From Chelydra serpentina (taxonomy: Eukaryota > Chordata > Testudines > Chelydridae), in the NCBI GenBank assembly GCA_037349315.1, contig JBAIAC010000056.1, positions 2,704,501 through 2,768,500 of the forward strand: a stretch of DNA of 64,000 bases, given 5' to 3'. A program made the position numbers and the translations under genes. Numbering within the stretch: position 1 is the stretch's first letter; each line of letters starts with the position of its first letter. The notes beneath the pieces are model-generated. The model did not search any database. It saw nothing but the letters and a program-made list of their open reading frames with translations, and had not been told where the DNA came from. Positions 53,539-64,000 of the stretch are shown piece after piece.

Positions 53539-53650
53539 CATACTATGATAGGACTGGAAGGGACCTTGAGAGGTCTTCTAGTACAGTCGCCTGCACTCAT
53601 TGCAGGACTAAGTATTATCTAGATCATCCCTGACAGGTGTTTGTCTCACA

Positions 53651-53829
53651 TGTGGGGGGAGGGATAGCTCAGTGGTTTGAGCATTGGCCGGCTAAACCCA
53701 GGGTTGTGAGTTCAATCCTTGAGGGGGGCATTTGGGGATATGGGGCAAAAATTAGTCCTGCTTTGAGCAGGAGGTTGGACTAGATGACTTCCTAAGGTCC
53801 CTTCCAACCCTGATATTCTATGACTCTAT
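53651..53829 (+). mobile_element. tRNA-derived turtle SINE
   Basis: 'gggatagctcagtggtttgag', 'ggttgtgagttcaatccttg', short linker, CR1-type tail 'ttctatgactctatg'. Inserted in the CR1. Confidence 0.92.
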
Positions 53830-54197
53830 GCTCTTTAAAATCTCCAGTGAGAGAGATTCCACACCTCCTTACGCAATTTATTCGAGTGCTTTACTACCCT
53901 GACAGTTAGGAAGGTTTTCCTAATGTCCAACCTAAACTGCCGTTGTTGCTGTTTAAGACCATTGCTTCTTGTTCTAGCCTCAGAGGTTAACGAGAACAAA
54001 TTTTCTCCCTCCTCCTTATAAAAACCTTTTATGTACTTGAAAACTGTTATCATACCTTCCCTCTGTCTTCTCTTCTCCAGACTAAACACACCCAATTTTT
54101 TTCAATCTTCCCTTATAGGTCATATTTTCTATACCCCATTTTTGTTGCTCTTCTCTGAAATTTCTCCAATTTGTCCTCATCTTTCCTGATATGTGGT

Positions 54198-55490
54198 TGT
54201 GACGGGATCCCCGGGGTGCAGCCTGGGACTGTGGGACCGCTGTGCCCCCTTAATGCTCCAGCCTGGGCTGTCTCTCACAATGCTTTGCTAGCGACAAACA
54301 GCAAAGCCCTCCAGGTACTGTTATCACTCAGCACAACCGCATGTGGAGCCCCACACCCAGCTAGATTACATGATGCTCCCAGAGCCACCCATGAATCACA
54401 CAGAGAAAGGCACCAGCCAAATTATCCCCCCAGCTCCCAGCCTTGTACCTCAGGAAAGTGGATATACACTAGTATTTGCAAACCTGAGCATATTTACCAC
54501 AGACTTCAGGCAAACTCACTGGTGAAGATAAACAGTTAAACAAATGTATTAACTACAAAAGATAGATTTTAAGTGATTATAAGTGATAGGAAAAAGTCAG
54601 AGTAGTTACCAAAATAAAATAAAATATAAGCACGCAGTCTAAATTCTCAACCGCATTAGACTGGGCAACATCTAGATTAAGCAGTTTTTCTCACCCCACT
54701 GGGTATTGCAGTCCTTAATATACAGGTTTGTCCCCTTAAACCTGGGCCAGCCTCCTCTGTTGGAGACTTCAGTCTTCTGAGTGTCTTTGTTGCTTGCAGC
54801 ATAGGTAGGGGCAGGAGAAAGGTAGGTCGGGGGGAGGGATAGCTCAGTGGTTTGAGCATTGGCCTGCTAAACCCAGGGTTGTGAGTTCAATCCTTGAGGG
54901 GGCCATTTAGGGATATGGAGCAAAAATTGGGGATTGGTCCTGCTTTGAGCAGGGGGTTGGACTAGATGACCTTCTAAGGTCCCTTCCAACCCTGATATTC
55001 TATGATTCTATGAAAGGCCCAGCATGTGGCCACTGTGTTCTGTTTTATATCTTTGGTCCACGTGCTTGGGGAACACAACTCCAGGCATGTCTGGGGGGCA
55101 TTGCTGAGTCCCCAGGCAAGGTTGAGCAATTCTCCTGGTGTGGCCTTATGCAGGTGGTCATTGAATTGTAGCTCCCTTGCTGGACAATGGCTGTTGATAT
55201 CTGTTCAGCATCCACCCGGGTGTTGGTTACCTCCCTTGTTATTGTCTCTGGAGAGCTAGCATCTGGGTGCCTCCCAAACCCACAGCATATTTTAGTGATA
55301 ACCATACGACACATTCTCATAACTTCATATGCATTAATGATATACATATTTTTATAGAACAGAGGGTTTCAGCAGATCATAACCTTTCCCCAATACCTCA
55401 CACAGCCTGCTTTATATGCAATATCACAATTATATACGAATGAGGAATATGGGGTTTACAGGACGCTTCCCCGAGGTATAGAATGTCACA
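54198..55490 (-). mobile_element. Solo LTR (TGTGACGGGATCC...GTCACA), with SINE inside
   Basis: Ends TGTGAC/GTCACA. The CR1 host resumes directly after it ('gtgtaccaagaactggacac'). On its own strand it ends with CCCGTCACA-like features as in the other TGTGAC LTRs, but the body is different. About 1.1 kb without the SINE. The target duplication is imperfect (gtggt/gtgta). Confidence 0.75.
54829..55013 (+). mobile_element. tRNA-derived turtle SINE
   Basis: 'gggatagctcagtggtttgag', 'ggttgtgagttcaatccttg', 'gccatttagggatatggagc', tail 'ttctatgattctatga'. Fourth nested level: SINE in LTR in CR1 in Gypsy. Confidence 0.92.
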
Positions 55491-56165
55491 GTGTACCAAG
55501 AACTGGACACAATACACCAGTTGAGGCCTAATCAGCGTGGAGTAGAGCGGAAGAATTTCTTCTTGTGTCTTGCTCACAACACTCCTGCAGAATGATGTTT
55601 CTTCTTTTTGGAACAGTGTTACACTGTTGACTCATATTTAGCTTGTGATCCACTATTACCCCCAGATCCCTTTCTACAGTACTCCTTCCTAGGCAGTATA
55701 TTTTGTATGTGTGCAACTGATTTTTCCTTCTGCGTTTGTCCTTATTGAATTTCATCTTATTTACTTCAGATCATTTCTCCAGTTTGTCCAGATCATTTTA
55801 AATTTTAATCCTATCCTCCAAAGCACTTGAAACCCCTCCCAGCTTGGTATCATCCACAAATTTTATAAGTGTACTCTCTATGTTATTATCCAAATAATTG
55901 ATGAAGATGTTGAACAGAACTGGACCCAGAACTGATCCCTGCAAGTCCCCACTTGATATGCCATTCCAGCTTGACTGTAAACCACTGATTACTTTCTGGG
56001 AATGGTTTTCCAACTAGTTATGCACCAACCTTATAGAAGCTCCATCTAGGTTTCATTTCCCTAATTTGTTTATCAGAAGATCATGTGATACAATATAAAA
56101 AGCCTTGCTAAAGTCAAGACATAACACATCTACCACTTCATCCCTATCCACAAGGCTTGTTGCCA

Positions 56166-58470
56166 CTGGATATGGCAGAGATATAGTAGAAATGAATATG
56201 GTGATTGACTACATGCAGCTTTGAGATGCTTCCAACAAGCCACTCCAATTTGAATGAGAAATGTAAATTTGGAAAGGAACAAATAAATCTGTAGGACGCA
56301 TAATTAGCAAAGAGGGAATTCAGCTGGATTCAGACAAATTGAAGCCATCACTCACTTTACTGGAACCCAGAGATGTTTCTGCTGTAAGATTTGCCCTGAC
56401 AAATCACTTTGGGAAATTCTTACCAAATTTAGCTCATCTAACAAAATCCATAAGAGATCTCTTTAATGGGCACAAAATGTGGATTGGGACAGCCCACAAC
56501 AAAACACATTCAATAAAATAAAAGTACTGACATCTTCACATAATATTTGTTAAACTATCCAATAACAGTAGCAGCAGGTGCATCTGCATATGGTTTAGGG
56601 GCAATGCTCACACAAAAACAGCCAGAAGGAGACAAGACACCTGTTGCATACATATCAAGAAGTCTCACAGAAGCTAAGCAGTGGCATGCTAACATGGCAA
56701 AGGAAACTCTAGTAATCACTTGGGCCAGTGAACGGCTCAGTGCATATCTGTTTGGCTTGAAATTTAATATATAAACAGATCATGAGCCCTTAGTGGTATT
56801 ATTGAGTTCAAAACTACTGGATGACCTTCTACCTAGTATTCAATGATTTTGACTACAGCTTATGGAGTTTTCATTCAACATTGGACTTTATCCCAGGGAA
56901 AGCACGCAGAGCAGTATACTCTCTGTCTAGAGCCCCAGTTGAGCAGCCACCTATGGAAGAAGAAAAGGCTTTAGAGAAAGATGTCAAAATCTACATTGAC
57001 CATGTTCTGGCAGCAATTCCAGCATCTGCTAGCCGACTTCAGCAAATTAGAGATGGACGTGTAAAGGATGAGTGTACCTGAAACTGACTTGTCTCTGCTG
57101 AAAAAGTTGGGGTTGAAGGAGTCAATTTCTGAAAGACTTATGACCATAGTCGCAGGACTGAAATGACCTTCGCATGGCTGATGGCCTGCTTCTGAAAGGA
57201 TAGTGCATTCTTAGCCCTAAGGTACTTCAGAAAGAGATACTCTCCAAACTCCACGAGGGACATCCATGTATAAACAAGTGCAGGGCACAAGCACAACAAT
57301 CCCTATGGTGGTCTGGTCTGAGTAGGCAAATTCAGACCTTAGTAGAGGACTGAGAGGTATGGAACATGGAAAATAAACAATCGCCAGAACCATGAATGTT
57401 TACAAAAGCTACCTGTTTTTCTGGATAGAACACACATACGTTATTGTAGTCAATTACTTCTCCAGGTATATTGACTTGTCTATACTTACACAGGCTTCAT
57501 TGGCACAAGTAATCCAGAAACTAAAATCAGTATTTCCAAGACAAGGAGTTCCTGAAGTTCTTATATCTAATAAAGGGCCTCCATTTTCCTAGCCTTTTCA
57601 CAGGACTTTGATTTTGAACATCATACTAGTAATGAACACATTACTTCCAAAGCAACAGGGATGTGGAGACAGAAGTGAAAATTTTAAAAAAGACTTCTGC
57701 AAAACTCAATGGACCCATCTTAAGCCACTCCTGGCATATTGGTCAATATCACTGAGTTTGGACTATCTCCAGCAGAACTTCTGATGGGAAGAAGACTAAG
57801 GATGCCTTTACCTGTGTCACCAATAGAGCTTAAACATAAGTGGCGAAACCTGGTGGAATGTTGAAAACAGGTGCGAAAGGTGCTAAAATAATTCTGTAAC
57901 AACAAACTTTCAATGTTTGGCCCAGAACAAAAGCGCTACTGGAACTGAATTGGCCTGTGTCATCTAGGAGGCCAGCTTAGATGATCACAATGGTCCCTTC
58001 TGGCCTTAGAATCAATGAAAAGCTGCTGGACATTTGGAACTTTTCAGAACCTCCCAGATTCTACGTAGTGGAGGTGCCAAAAGGTCTTCTCTGGAGGAAT
58101 CAGGTTCATATTAAATATTTCCCGACGCAACAAAGAGATGAGCTGGGATTTGCTGGTACTCTGTCAGGAAGAGACCCCAAAGGGAACTCCATGCACAAAG
58201 TCAGCAAAGCGAGAACAGCATCTGGAATTGCTTTAAGGGATTGGAAGTGTATGTTGAACTGTTGTATGTGTATACATTGGTTTATAATTTAAGTTTTAAT
58301 CATTTATTATAAAGAAAGGGAGCTTTGGGGTGGTTATACAGTTCCTGATCCTCCGCAGTAACCAGAGTTGCAGCAAGAATCTTAATAAATGGGGGAACTT
58401 CCTGGTTAGGCAGCTCTCTCTATAATTGCTGCTCAAAGCATGGCTCTCTTGTTTGTCATCACACTACACT
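56166..58470 (+). pseudogene. Mag/K02A2.6-like Gypsy, 3' half (RT end, RNase H, integrase, LTR remnant)
   Basis: Continues where the 5' half stops: GRIISKEGIQLD, LTNHFGKFLPNLAHLTKSIRDL (RT thumb), then ASAYGLGAMLTQKQPEGDKTPVAYISRSLT (56570 on) and TDHEPLVVLLSS (RNase H, after a stop). Integrase pieces: VVNYFSRYIDLSIL and QGVPEVLISNKGPPFS (57430-57600), then a short frame reading GMRRRLRMPLPVS-like and PPRFYVVEVPKGLLWRNQVH (58050-58110), the C-terminal tail typical of this Gypsy group. Numerous stops. LTR remnant near 58360-58460. A short CR1/L3 tail sits at 57957-58018. Confidence 0.8.
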
Positions 58471-59511
58471 CTGCCTCCTAGAGGTGCCACCCAGGTGCAG
58501 GGGCTTTGTGTTCCCAGGATTCTGAGCTGCTTGGGGGGCCTGGTGTAAGTTAGAGTAGCCCCAGGCTTGCTTCCATTTGCAGCAGCCTCAGTCCCAAGGG
58601 CCGCTTATGGGCGTGTGCTATGGAGACTTCTCCCTCTTCCCCAGGGCCCAGCCCCAGCCTGTCCCCTGACCCCAAGGCTATTGAGGGGACCAGCACATTG
58701 CTGCTTATGGCAGGCCTGTGCTGTGCCATACAGGGCTGGGGCGGGCGACAGAATCCATGACTGTCATTTGTTCAGTAACCTCAAAAGTGAACTAAAAGCG
58801 TATCACGGTGAGCTGGGACGGGCACTAGAGCAGGGTGGAGTTGGACTCTAGCCAGGGCTGGGTTGGGCTCTAGGTAAACGACCCTGTTCTGTTTGCATGT
58901 AATGTTGTTTGCACCAGCAGAGTTCTGGAAAGGGGTGAGATGATGCGAGGTCAAGGGGCCAGATGCCAGGCGTGGAGGGAAAAGAGGGAGATGCCCAGGG
59001 AGGTGCACTGTCTCAGCTCCGTCACTAGAGGCAGCGCAGCAGGACCGCGCTCTGGGAGGAGTTCCTTTGTGCTCAGATTCCACATTCACCAGGAGATTTC
59101 TGCAGACAGCCAGGGCAGCAGTGATGGCTGATCCTGGCTTTGTCATTTATCTCTCAGAGTGAATGAAGGGGGATTATTCACTCTTTCCTGACAAGCAGAG
59201 ATAAACGTCATGTCAGAGAGCAGCCAGCAGGGATTATACACAATATACAGGTTTGTCACTCCCTGTTCTCTGGGATTGAAACCGCATTTAATGACAGTTA
59301 CTGAAAAGTTCAGGGAACAAGAGGACTCCAGCTGGCTGGGAACATGGTTCCACTTTTAATAACTTGTCAGCTGCTCTGTCACCCATGAAATAGCAAATGG
59401 CTGCAAGATGTACTAGCAAAACATAGCAGCAGGGACTATCTCCATGTGCACCGCATCAGAGACGGGAGATGAATAGATCAACAACCATTCCACTGGGCGA
59501 TTCAGGCCTCA

Positions 59512-59545
<34 letters not shown>

Positions 59546-60009
59546 CCCCTCTAGTCCGTCTCAGTGGCATCTGATCACAGAGACACCAACCAGTAGAACT
59601 TGAGGGGCAGGGCACCCCCAGCAGAAATTAATAATTAAATTTACTTCTCACCAATAATCTTTCTATTACCAAGCCAGAATGCTGCTGATGGGAGAGGTGG
59701 GCTGGGCGGCAGGGACATAAAAGGCCGCTAGCCCCAGCTCCTTTATCAAGCAAAGAGATCAAGGAACGAATGGCAAATCACTCAGCAAAGAGTGGCTGGA
59801 AGGTTTATTAAACATGAAAAGAAAAATTAAAGACCAGTGGAAAGGAGTGAGAATTAACCCTCGAGAGCCTCTCCCGTCCCTCCTGTTGCTGTTTGGCGGC
59901 AGGAACAGCCCCACACCTGACACATCCTGAACACGCGCAAAAGGGGGACAAGGAATTTGCCTCAGTCTGTGGCTGAATGCCTCTGTCACAGGAGCCCATG
60001 CAGCTCCAC
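58471..60009. other. No gene; (CT)n microsatellite at 59508-59552
   Basis: The microsatellite is ctctctctctttctctctct and continues. Other sequence lacks recognisable motifs. Confidence 0.5.
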
Positions 60010-60012
60010 TAA

Positions 60013-60298
60013 GGCTAGGTCTACACTAACCCCCCCTGTCGAACTAAGATACGCAACTTCAGCTACGTTAATAACGTAGCTGAAGTCGAAGTACCTTAGT
60101 TCGAACTTACCTGTGGTCCAGATGCGGCGCGCAGGCTCCCCCGTCGACTCCGCCTACTCCGCTCGTCGAGCTGGATTACCAGCGTCGACAGCGGAGCACT
60201 TCCTGGTTCGATTTATCGCGTCTAGACAAGACGCGATAAATCGAACCCAGAACATCGATCCCGCGCCTCCGACGCGAGAGGTAAGTATAGACGTACCC
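60013..60298. mobile_element. PIF/Harbinger MITE, 286 bp
   Basis: Inverted ends ggctaggtctacac/gtatagacgtaccc and 3-bp duplication taa (60010-60012, 60299-60301). Two internal perfect or near-perfect palindromes: 'cttcagctacgtta' with 'taacgtagctgaag' and 'gatttatcgcgtct' with 'agacgcgataaatc'. Non-coding. Confidence 0.9.
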
Positions 60299-60301
60299 TA
60301 A

Positions 60302-61045
60302 GAGTCTGGTCGCTGTCACTGACAACCTCTAGTGCTGGCATCAATCAGCTGCACAGCGGGTCCTTCTCATTCTTTGCTCCCAGGGTGATGCTCTCTTAGC
60401 CACTCAGGCCAGGCCAGGGAGAGTGCGGGGTCAGCAGCTTTGGCTCTGCATAGGCTGGAGCAGATAGCTCAGGAAGGATTTATTGAGCTGGCCAGTCTGG
60501 AAAAGGCAGGAAGGGGATCTAAAGTGCTGTGGTTTCCACACATAGACTCCGTCACAATGATATCTATTTTAGTCCAAACAAGAAAGAACAAAAGTAAAGT
60601 GCCAGATCCTGGCCTACTGTAAGGCCTCTTTGCCCTGCTCTGGTGATGCAATGGAGCCTCAAAGCTGCCCTGAATATTCATGGTGAGGATTTCCCCACCA
60701 TGGGATGCAGGTGCAGGTTGGAGATCCTGGAAAAAGGTAGGTGAGAGGAGTTGTGTCAGATTGTGATGTGTTCGGGTGATCCCCATCCACTGTAAAGACC
60801 CCTAAAGGGTCATTCCAGCTGAGTAATTTAAAGCAGGCCTGAGGTGGCTCAAAATCATATTTAGGGCCAGCAAGCTCCCAGTAGCCACACCAGAAAGACA
60901 CCTTTCTTACTGTGTGTTTATACAGTTCCTAGCACGATGGGACTTGATCTCAGCTGGAGCCCCATCAGTGCTACTGTTTTATAAACAATAACAATGCATG
61001 TCAGCCATTAGGAAAAGGCAGAATTAAGGAGGCCTGTACAACCTT
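60302..61045. other. No gene; old repeat tail near 60905-60995
   Basis: 'tttatacagttcctagcacgatggg' to 'aaacaataacaatg' matches the tail at 29395-29505. Otherwise nothing recognised. Confidence 0.45.
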
Positions 61046-61049
61046 AGCC

Positions 61050-61860
61050 TTACTCCCTTTTCCTAGCAGTTGAGTGCTCGACTTTGCAACCTTGATAATA
61101 TTATTTTCCCATATTCAAAGACCCAATAAACTCTTCTTAAAGAATGCACAATTGTCAGCCGCATTTTTTCTCATAATAATTTTCTCAATCAATTTTCTCA
61201 TAATTTTCCTCAGTTTAGGAAAATAATCCCTTTTGAAGCACCAAGTATATATATTACCACTGGAGACTCTCCTCTGTTTGCCCATCTTGAATCGTCAGGT
61301 CATGATCACTGGTCCTAGGCACCGCCAGTGTCCAGCCCAGTGATCATTTCTTCTTTATCCATTATAATGAGATCCCAAGTAGAGTTGCCTCAGGTTGGGT
61401 GCAATACCTTTTGAGTTAGAAAATGATCACCCATCATTTTTAGGAACTCTAATGATGTTTTACTACTGATTCCAGGAGACCTCCAGAAGATGTCTCCCAA
61501 ATTGAAGTCTCCCTTAACAACACAATTTTTCTTTCCACATATTACATTTCAAACTATTTTCTAGTTTGATGTGAATGTCTGTAACAAACCCCTTGAATTA
61601 CCTCTTCCTGGGCTATGTGAGTTAGCACATTGACCCAGGCACATTCAAGATCCTGTGCTTCTGAGTTATCAGTAATGGTGTCTGTAATGTAGAGTGCCAC
61701 CCCATCTCTTTTACCCACTCTAGCCTTACTAAACAGGTTGTAACCAGTGATTTTAACAATCCAATCATGTGAATACGCCAGCCAGGTTTCAGTAGTGCCA
61801 ATTACACAAAATTTCTTCTCGTCAATGAGAATTTCTTAATCATCTTGCTTGTTACCCAGA
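61050..61860 (-). pseudogene. CR1-clade endonuclease domain relic
   Basis: Minus-strand reading gives EILIDEKKFCVIGTTETWL, HDWIVKITGYNLFSKARVGKRDGVALYI, ECAWVNVL, VCYRHSHQT, then frameshifted DFNLGD-like text: the APE-type endonuclease region of CR1 ORF2 (ETW, GVALY motifs). It is the only endonuclease part of a CR1 in the window. Stops and frameshifts throughout. Confidence 0.75.
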
Positions 61861-62139
61861 CTCCTAGCACTGGGATAGAAGCGATTGCAAAATGTCTCTC
61901 TTCACATTCTTTGCCACATCGGTTCAATCTGTTCCGGGCTGAGTTTGAGTTTCTTCCAGTGGATGTCATCATGGTATCTGAGTGCTTCATGAACATTACT
62001 GAATTTATCCTCACAGCATCCCTGTAAGACTAGGGGTTGTGATTATTCCCATCTAAAACAGTGGGGGATTCAAAGGATTAAGGCCAAGTTGTCCATTAAT
62101 TTTGGATGCTCAAATATTATCAACACCACAATAAAACCT

Positions 62140-62960
62140 GTGTAATGTGCTGCAGGCTGCAGAAGAAAAGAACCTTAAACAAATTGAGCTGAAGGATGCA
62201 GATTGTCAGATTGGGTTGAAGGAGACTGTTTCTGTGGGCCATGTACAAAGGAGCTTGACCGGGCCCAAGAAAGATGGAGGCAATTGTACATATGGAAAGA
62301 TCATGAAAAAAGGAGATTTTACAGCAACTAGCGCATGTTAACGTACCTAAAGCAGAGTCATTTCAAAACTGCAACAGTGGAGTGCTCCCCTCCGAATGCT
62401 GAGTGAGGCCAGTCCAGTGTGGCAATGGGGCAACAGGCAAAGAAAAGCTTTCAGGAGTTAAAACCAATTCTCACGTAAGCCCCCATTCTGCAATATTCTG
62501 AGAATACGAAACAGCCTAAGATCTTAATCTACCCAAGCTCATCAGGGACGAGGACTGGCTTTCAGGGTGAGGGTTATCTAGAGGCATACGCATCTAAATC
62601 ACTGACTCAAATACAACTGTGTTGTGACTGAAAAAGAACTGCAGGCTGTTGGTTTTGGTCTGAGCAGTTTCATGAATATATTTCTGGGCAGAAACACCAG
62701 AAAGCACTGGAAGCCTCATTACAGAGACCATGATACAAAGCACCAGTGAGGTTTCAAAAAACCATCATGAAATTGGCAGTGTGGTCATGAAGAATGAAAT
62801 ATAGGCCTGGCAAGGAGCTGCTTCTGCTGGTGGACATGATTTCAAGAGTGAGAGCAGGAACGCCAGGGAGAAGCTTGAATTCCTCCCATGGAAGAGGAGC
62901 TGTGCATCACTTCCACAGCACAGACATCCCCAGAGTAGGGTGCCAGAGGGGCAGAGTCCA
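62140..62960 (+). pseudogene. Second Mag/K02A2.6-like Gypsy relic with gag joined to RNase H
   Basis: 62147-62341 encodes a gag end with a degraded zinc knuckle (NCTYGKIMKKGDFTATSAC). It is followed directly by pol sequence near RNase H (FQELKPILT, then SSGTRTGFQGEG, EQFHEYISGQ), and MKYRPGKELLLLVDMISRVRAG at 62794. The intervening protease and RT are missing, so this is an internal deletion derivative. Many stops. Confidence 0.65.
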
Positions 62961-63199
62961 GTGGTGGAGACCCCCATCCTCAGGAGGAGAACTTCTCCTG
63001 GATTGAATAACGTTTAAGGAAACAGAAATGCCTAAAGTTAGGCACCTAAATCCAAAAGTAGGCACCTAATGTCAAGGGTCCAATCTCCAGACGGATTGAG
63101 CCCCCATCGCTCCTGCTGGAAGTGACACATGAATAGCACAATCATTAGTGTAACTATGAGCCTATGGAAAGGAAGACATGAGAACAGTAAAACAACAAC

Positions 63200-64000
63200 A
63201 AAACAAGGACACTGGGCTTCAGAAAGACAGATTTCAACCAACTCAGAGAAATAGTGGGCAAGGTCCCATGGAGAGACCAATTAGGAAGAAAAGGAGTTGA
63301 AGGGGGCTGGCAGTTCCTAAAAGATGTAATACTAGAGGATCAACATCAACCTATTACAATGCAGAGGAAAGATATGAGCCATAGGAGACCAGTGTGGCTG
63401 CTTTTAGTTGATCCTGCTTTGAGCAGGGGATTGGACTAGATGATCTCCTGAGGTCTCTTCCAACCCTAATATTCTATGATTCTATCTAAAAACCAAAAGG
63501 GATACATACAGGAAATGGAAGGAGGGGCAGGTCACTGAGGATGTATACTGGGAATAGCACAAGCATATCGGGACAAAGTCGGGAAAGCCAAGGCAAGGAA
63601 TGAGTTACAACTGGCTGGAAATAAGAAGGGGGTCTACATCTGTCAGACAAAAAAGAAATGCTCTGGGCCTGCTGCTCAATGGAGAAGGTGAACTGGTAAT
63701 GGGCGATGATAAGAAGGCAGAGCTGCTCAATGCCTACTTTGCTTCAGTCTTCACACAAAAAATAACATGTGACCAGACGACTAGCGAAGTTATCACAGAA
63801 AATAAAGGGGAAGGGATGCAGATCAGGATAAGTAAAGAATACGTCAGAGAGCTTCTGACTAATCTGAATGAATTCAAGTTAGCAGGGCCGGATGCTATTC
63901 ACACCACATGCTGAAAGAATTAGCTGAAAAAATCTCGGTGCCACTGGCAATAATATTTGCAAACTCATGGGTGACAGGAGAGGTCCCAGAAGACGAGAAG
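63200..64000 (+). pseudogene. CR1-clade ORF2 central part, runs off the window
   Basis: Text such as GLQKDRFQPTQRNSGQGPMERPIRK (frame shifts), then 63600-63914: NALGLLLNGEGELVMGDDKKAELLNAYFASVFTQK, YVRELLTNLNEFKLAGPDAIH, and after a frameshift NSWVTGEVPEDEK at the window end. This is the linker and start of RT of a CR1/L3 type. The window ends inside it. The same segment is missing from the other CR1 copies here, except 12.6-12.97 kb. Confidence 0.8.
63405..63486 (+). mobile_element. CR1/SINE 3' tail inserted in CR1 ORF2
   Basis: 'gatcctgctttgagcagggg' through 'tattctatgattctat' interrupts the reading between 'gtgtggctgctttt' and 'ctaaaaaccaaaagggat'. Only the tail of an element is present. 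Confidence 0.8.

Larger units (their letters stand above)
52229..56165 (-). mobile_element. Older CR1 LINE split by three insertions
   Basis: Segments 52229-52245, 53539-53650, 53830-54197 and 55491-56165 join into one minus-strand CR1: 3' tail, then [42 protein letters not shown], then (55491 on) YCVQFLV-like, NMSQQCNTVPK, MKFNKDKRR, and [20 protein letters not shown] with [11 protein letters not shown] (RT palm motif region). Older than the other CR1s by divergence. It interrupts the Gypsy RT near its active-site region. Confidence 0.8.

Overview
The window is eukaryotic, almost certainly from a hidden-necked (cryptodiran) turtle. The strongest evidence is four copies of a tRNA-derived SINE with a CR1-type 3' tail, which matches the turtle Pol III/SINE (Cry) family as I know it. 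Many 5'-truncated CR1 LINEs, an older CR1/L3-like LINE, Penelope-like elements, hAT and Harbinger MITEs and several LTR families support this. There are no operons, CRISPR arrays or prokaryotic signals. I see one conventional host gene: a single large coding exon of ACKR1 (atypical chemokine receptor 1, Duffy antigen), at 25274-26281 on the + strand. I could not find its exon 1.

Layout. 1-11.6 kb: a head-to-tail array of five 5'-truncated copies of the ORF2 3' end of a Tx1-like non-LTR retrotransposon (period about 1315 bp). A minus-strand Gypsy-type LTR element (4399-8939) is inserted in the tail of the third copy. It has a 5-bp TSD, a tRNA-Leu-type primer-binding site, integrase upstream of reverse transcriptase/RNase H (Gmr1-like order), and an excised RT core. 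11.6-21 kb: C-rich repeat, CR1 fragments, a 32-bp minisatellite, a rearranged Penelope-like element with a GIY-YIG endonuclease and a hammerhead-like motif, and a foldback hAT MITE. 21.4-23.7 kb: an older repeat carrying one hAT MITE and two solo LTRs. 24.0-26.5 kb: an L3-like LINE, then ACKR1, whose stop codon and last 16 codons lie inside a MITE-like repeat. 26.5-44 kb: an inverted pair of Penelope ends, solo LTRs, a 1.2-kb 30-bp minisatellite, CR1 copies and MITEs.

44.8-47.8 kb is a nest: a hAT MITE holds a Harbinger MITE (with a SINE inside) and a second hAT element (with two solo LTRs inside). 50.1-58.5 kb is a deeper nest: a decayed Mag/K02A2.6-like Gypsy element split by a CR1, which is split by an internally deleted LTR element, a SINE, and a solo LTR that itself holds a SINE. 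58.5-64 kb: a Harbinger MITE, a CR1 endonuclease-domain relic, a second Gypsy relic, and a CR1 ORF2 that runs off the window.

The elements do not form a cooperating gene set. The region is an accumulation of transposons around ACKR1. Boundaries given with target-site duplications are base-level readings; other boundaries are approximate. Family names rest on motif recognition, not on database searches.
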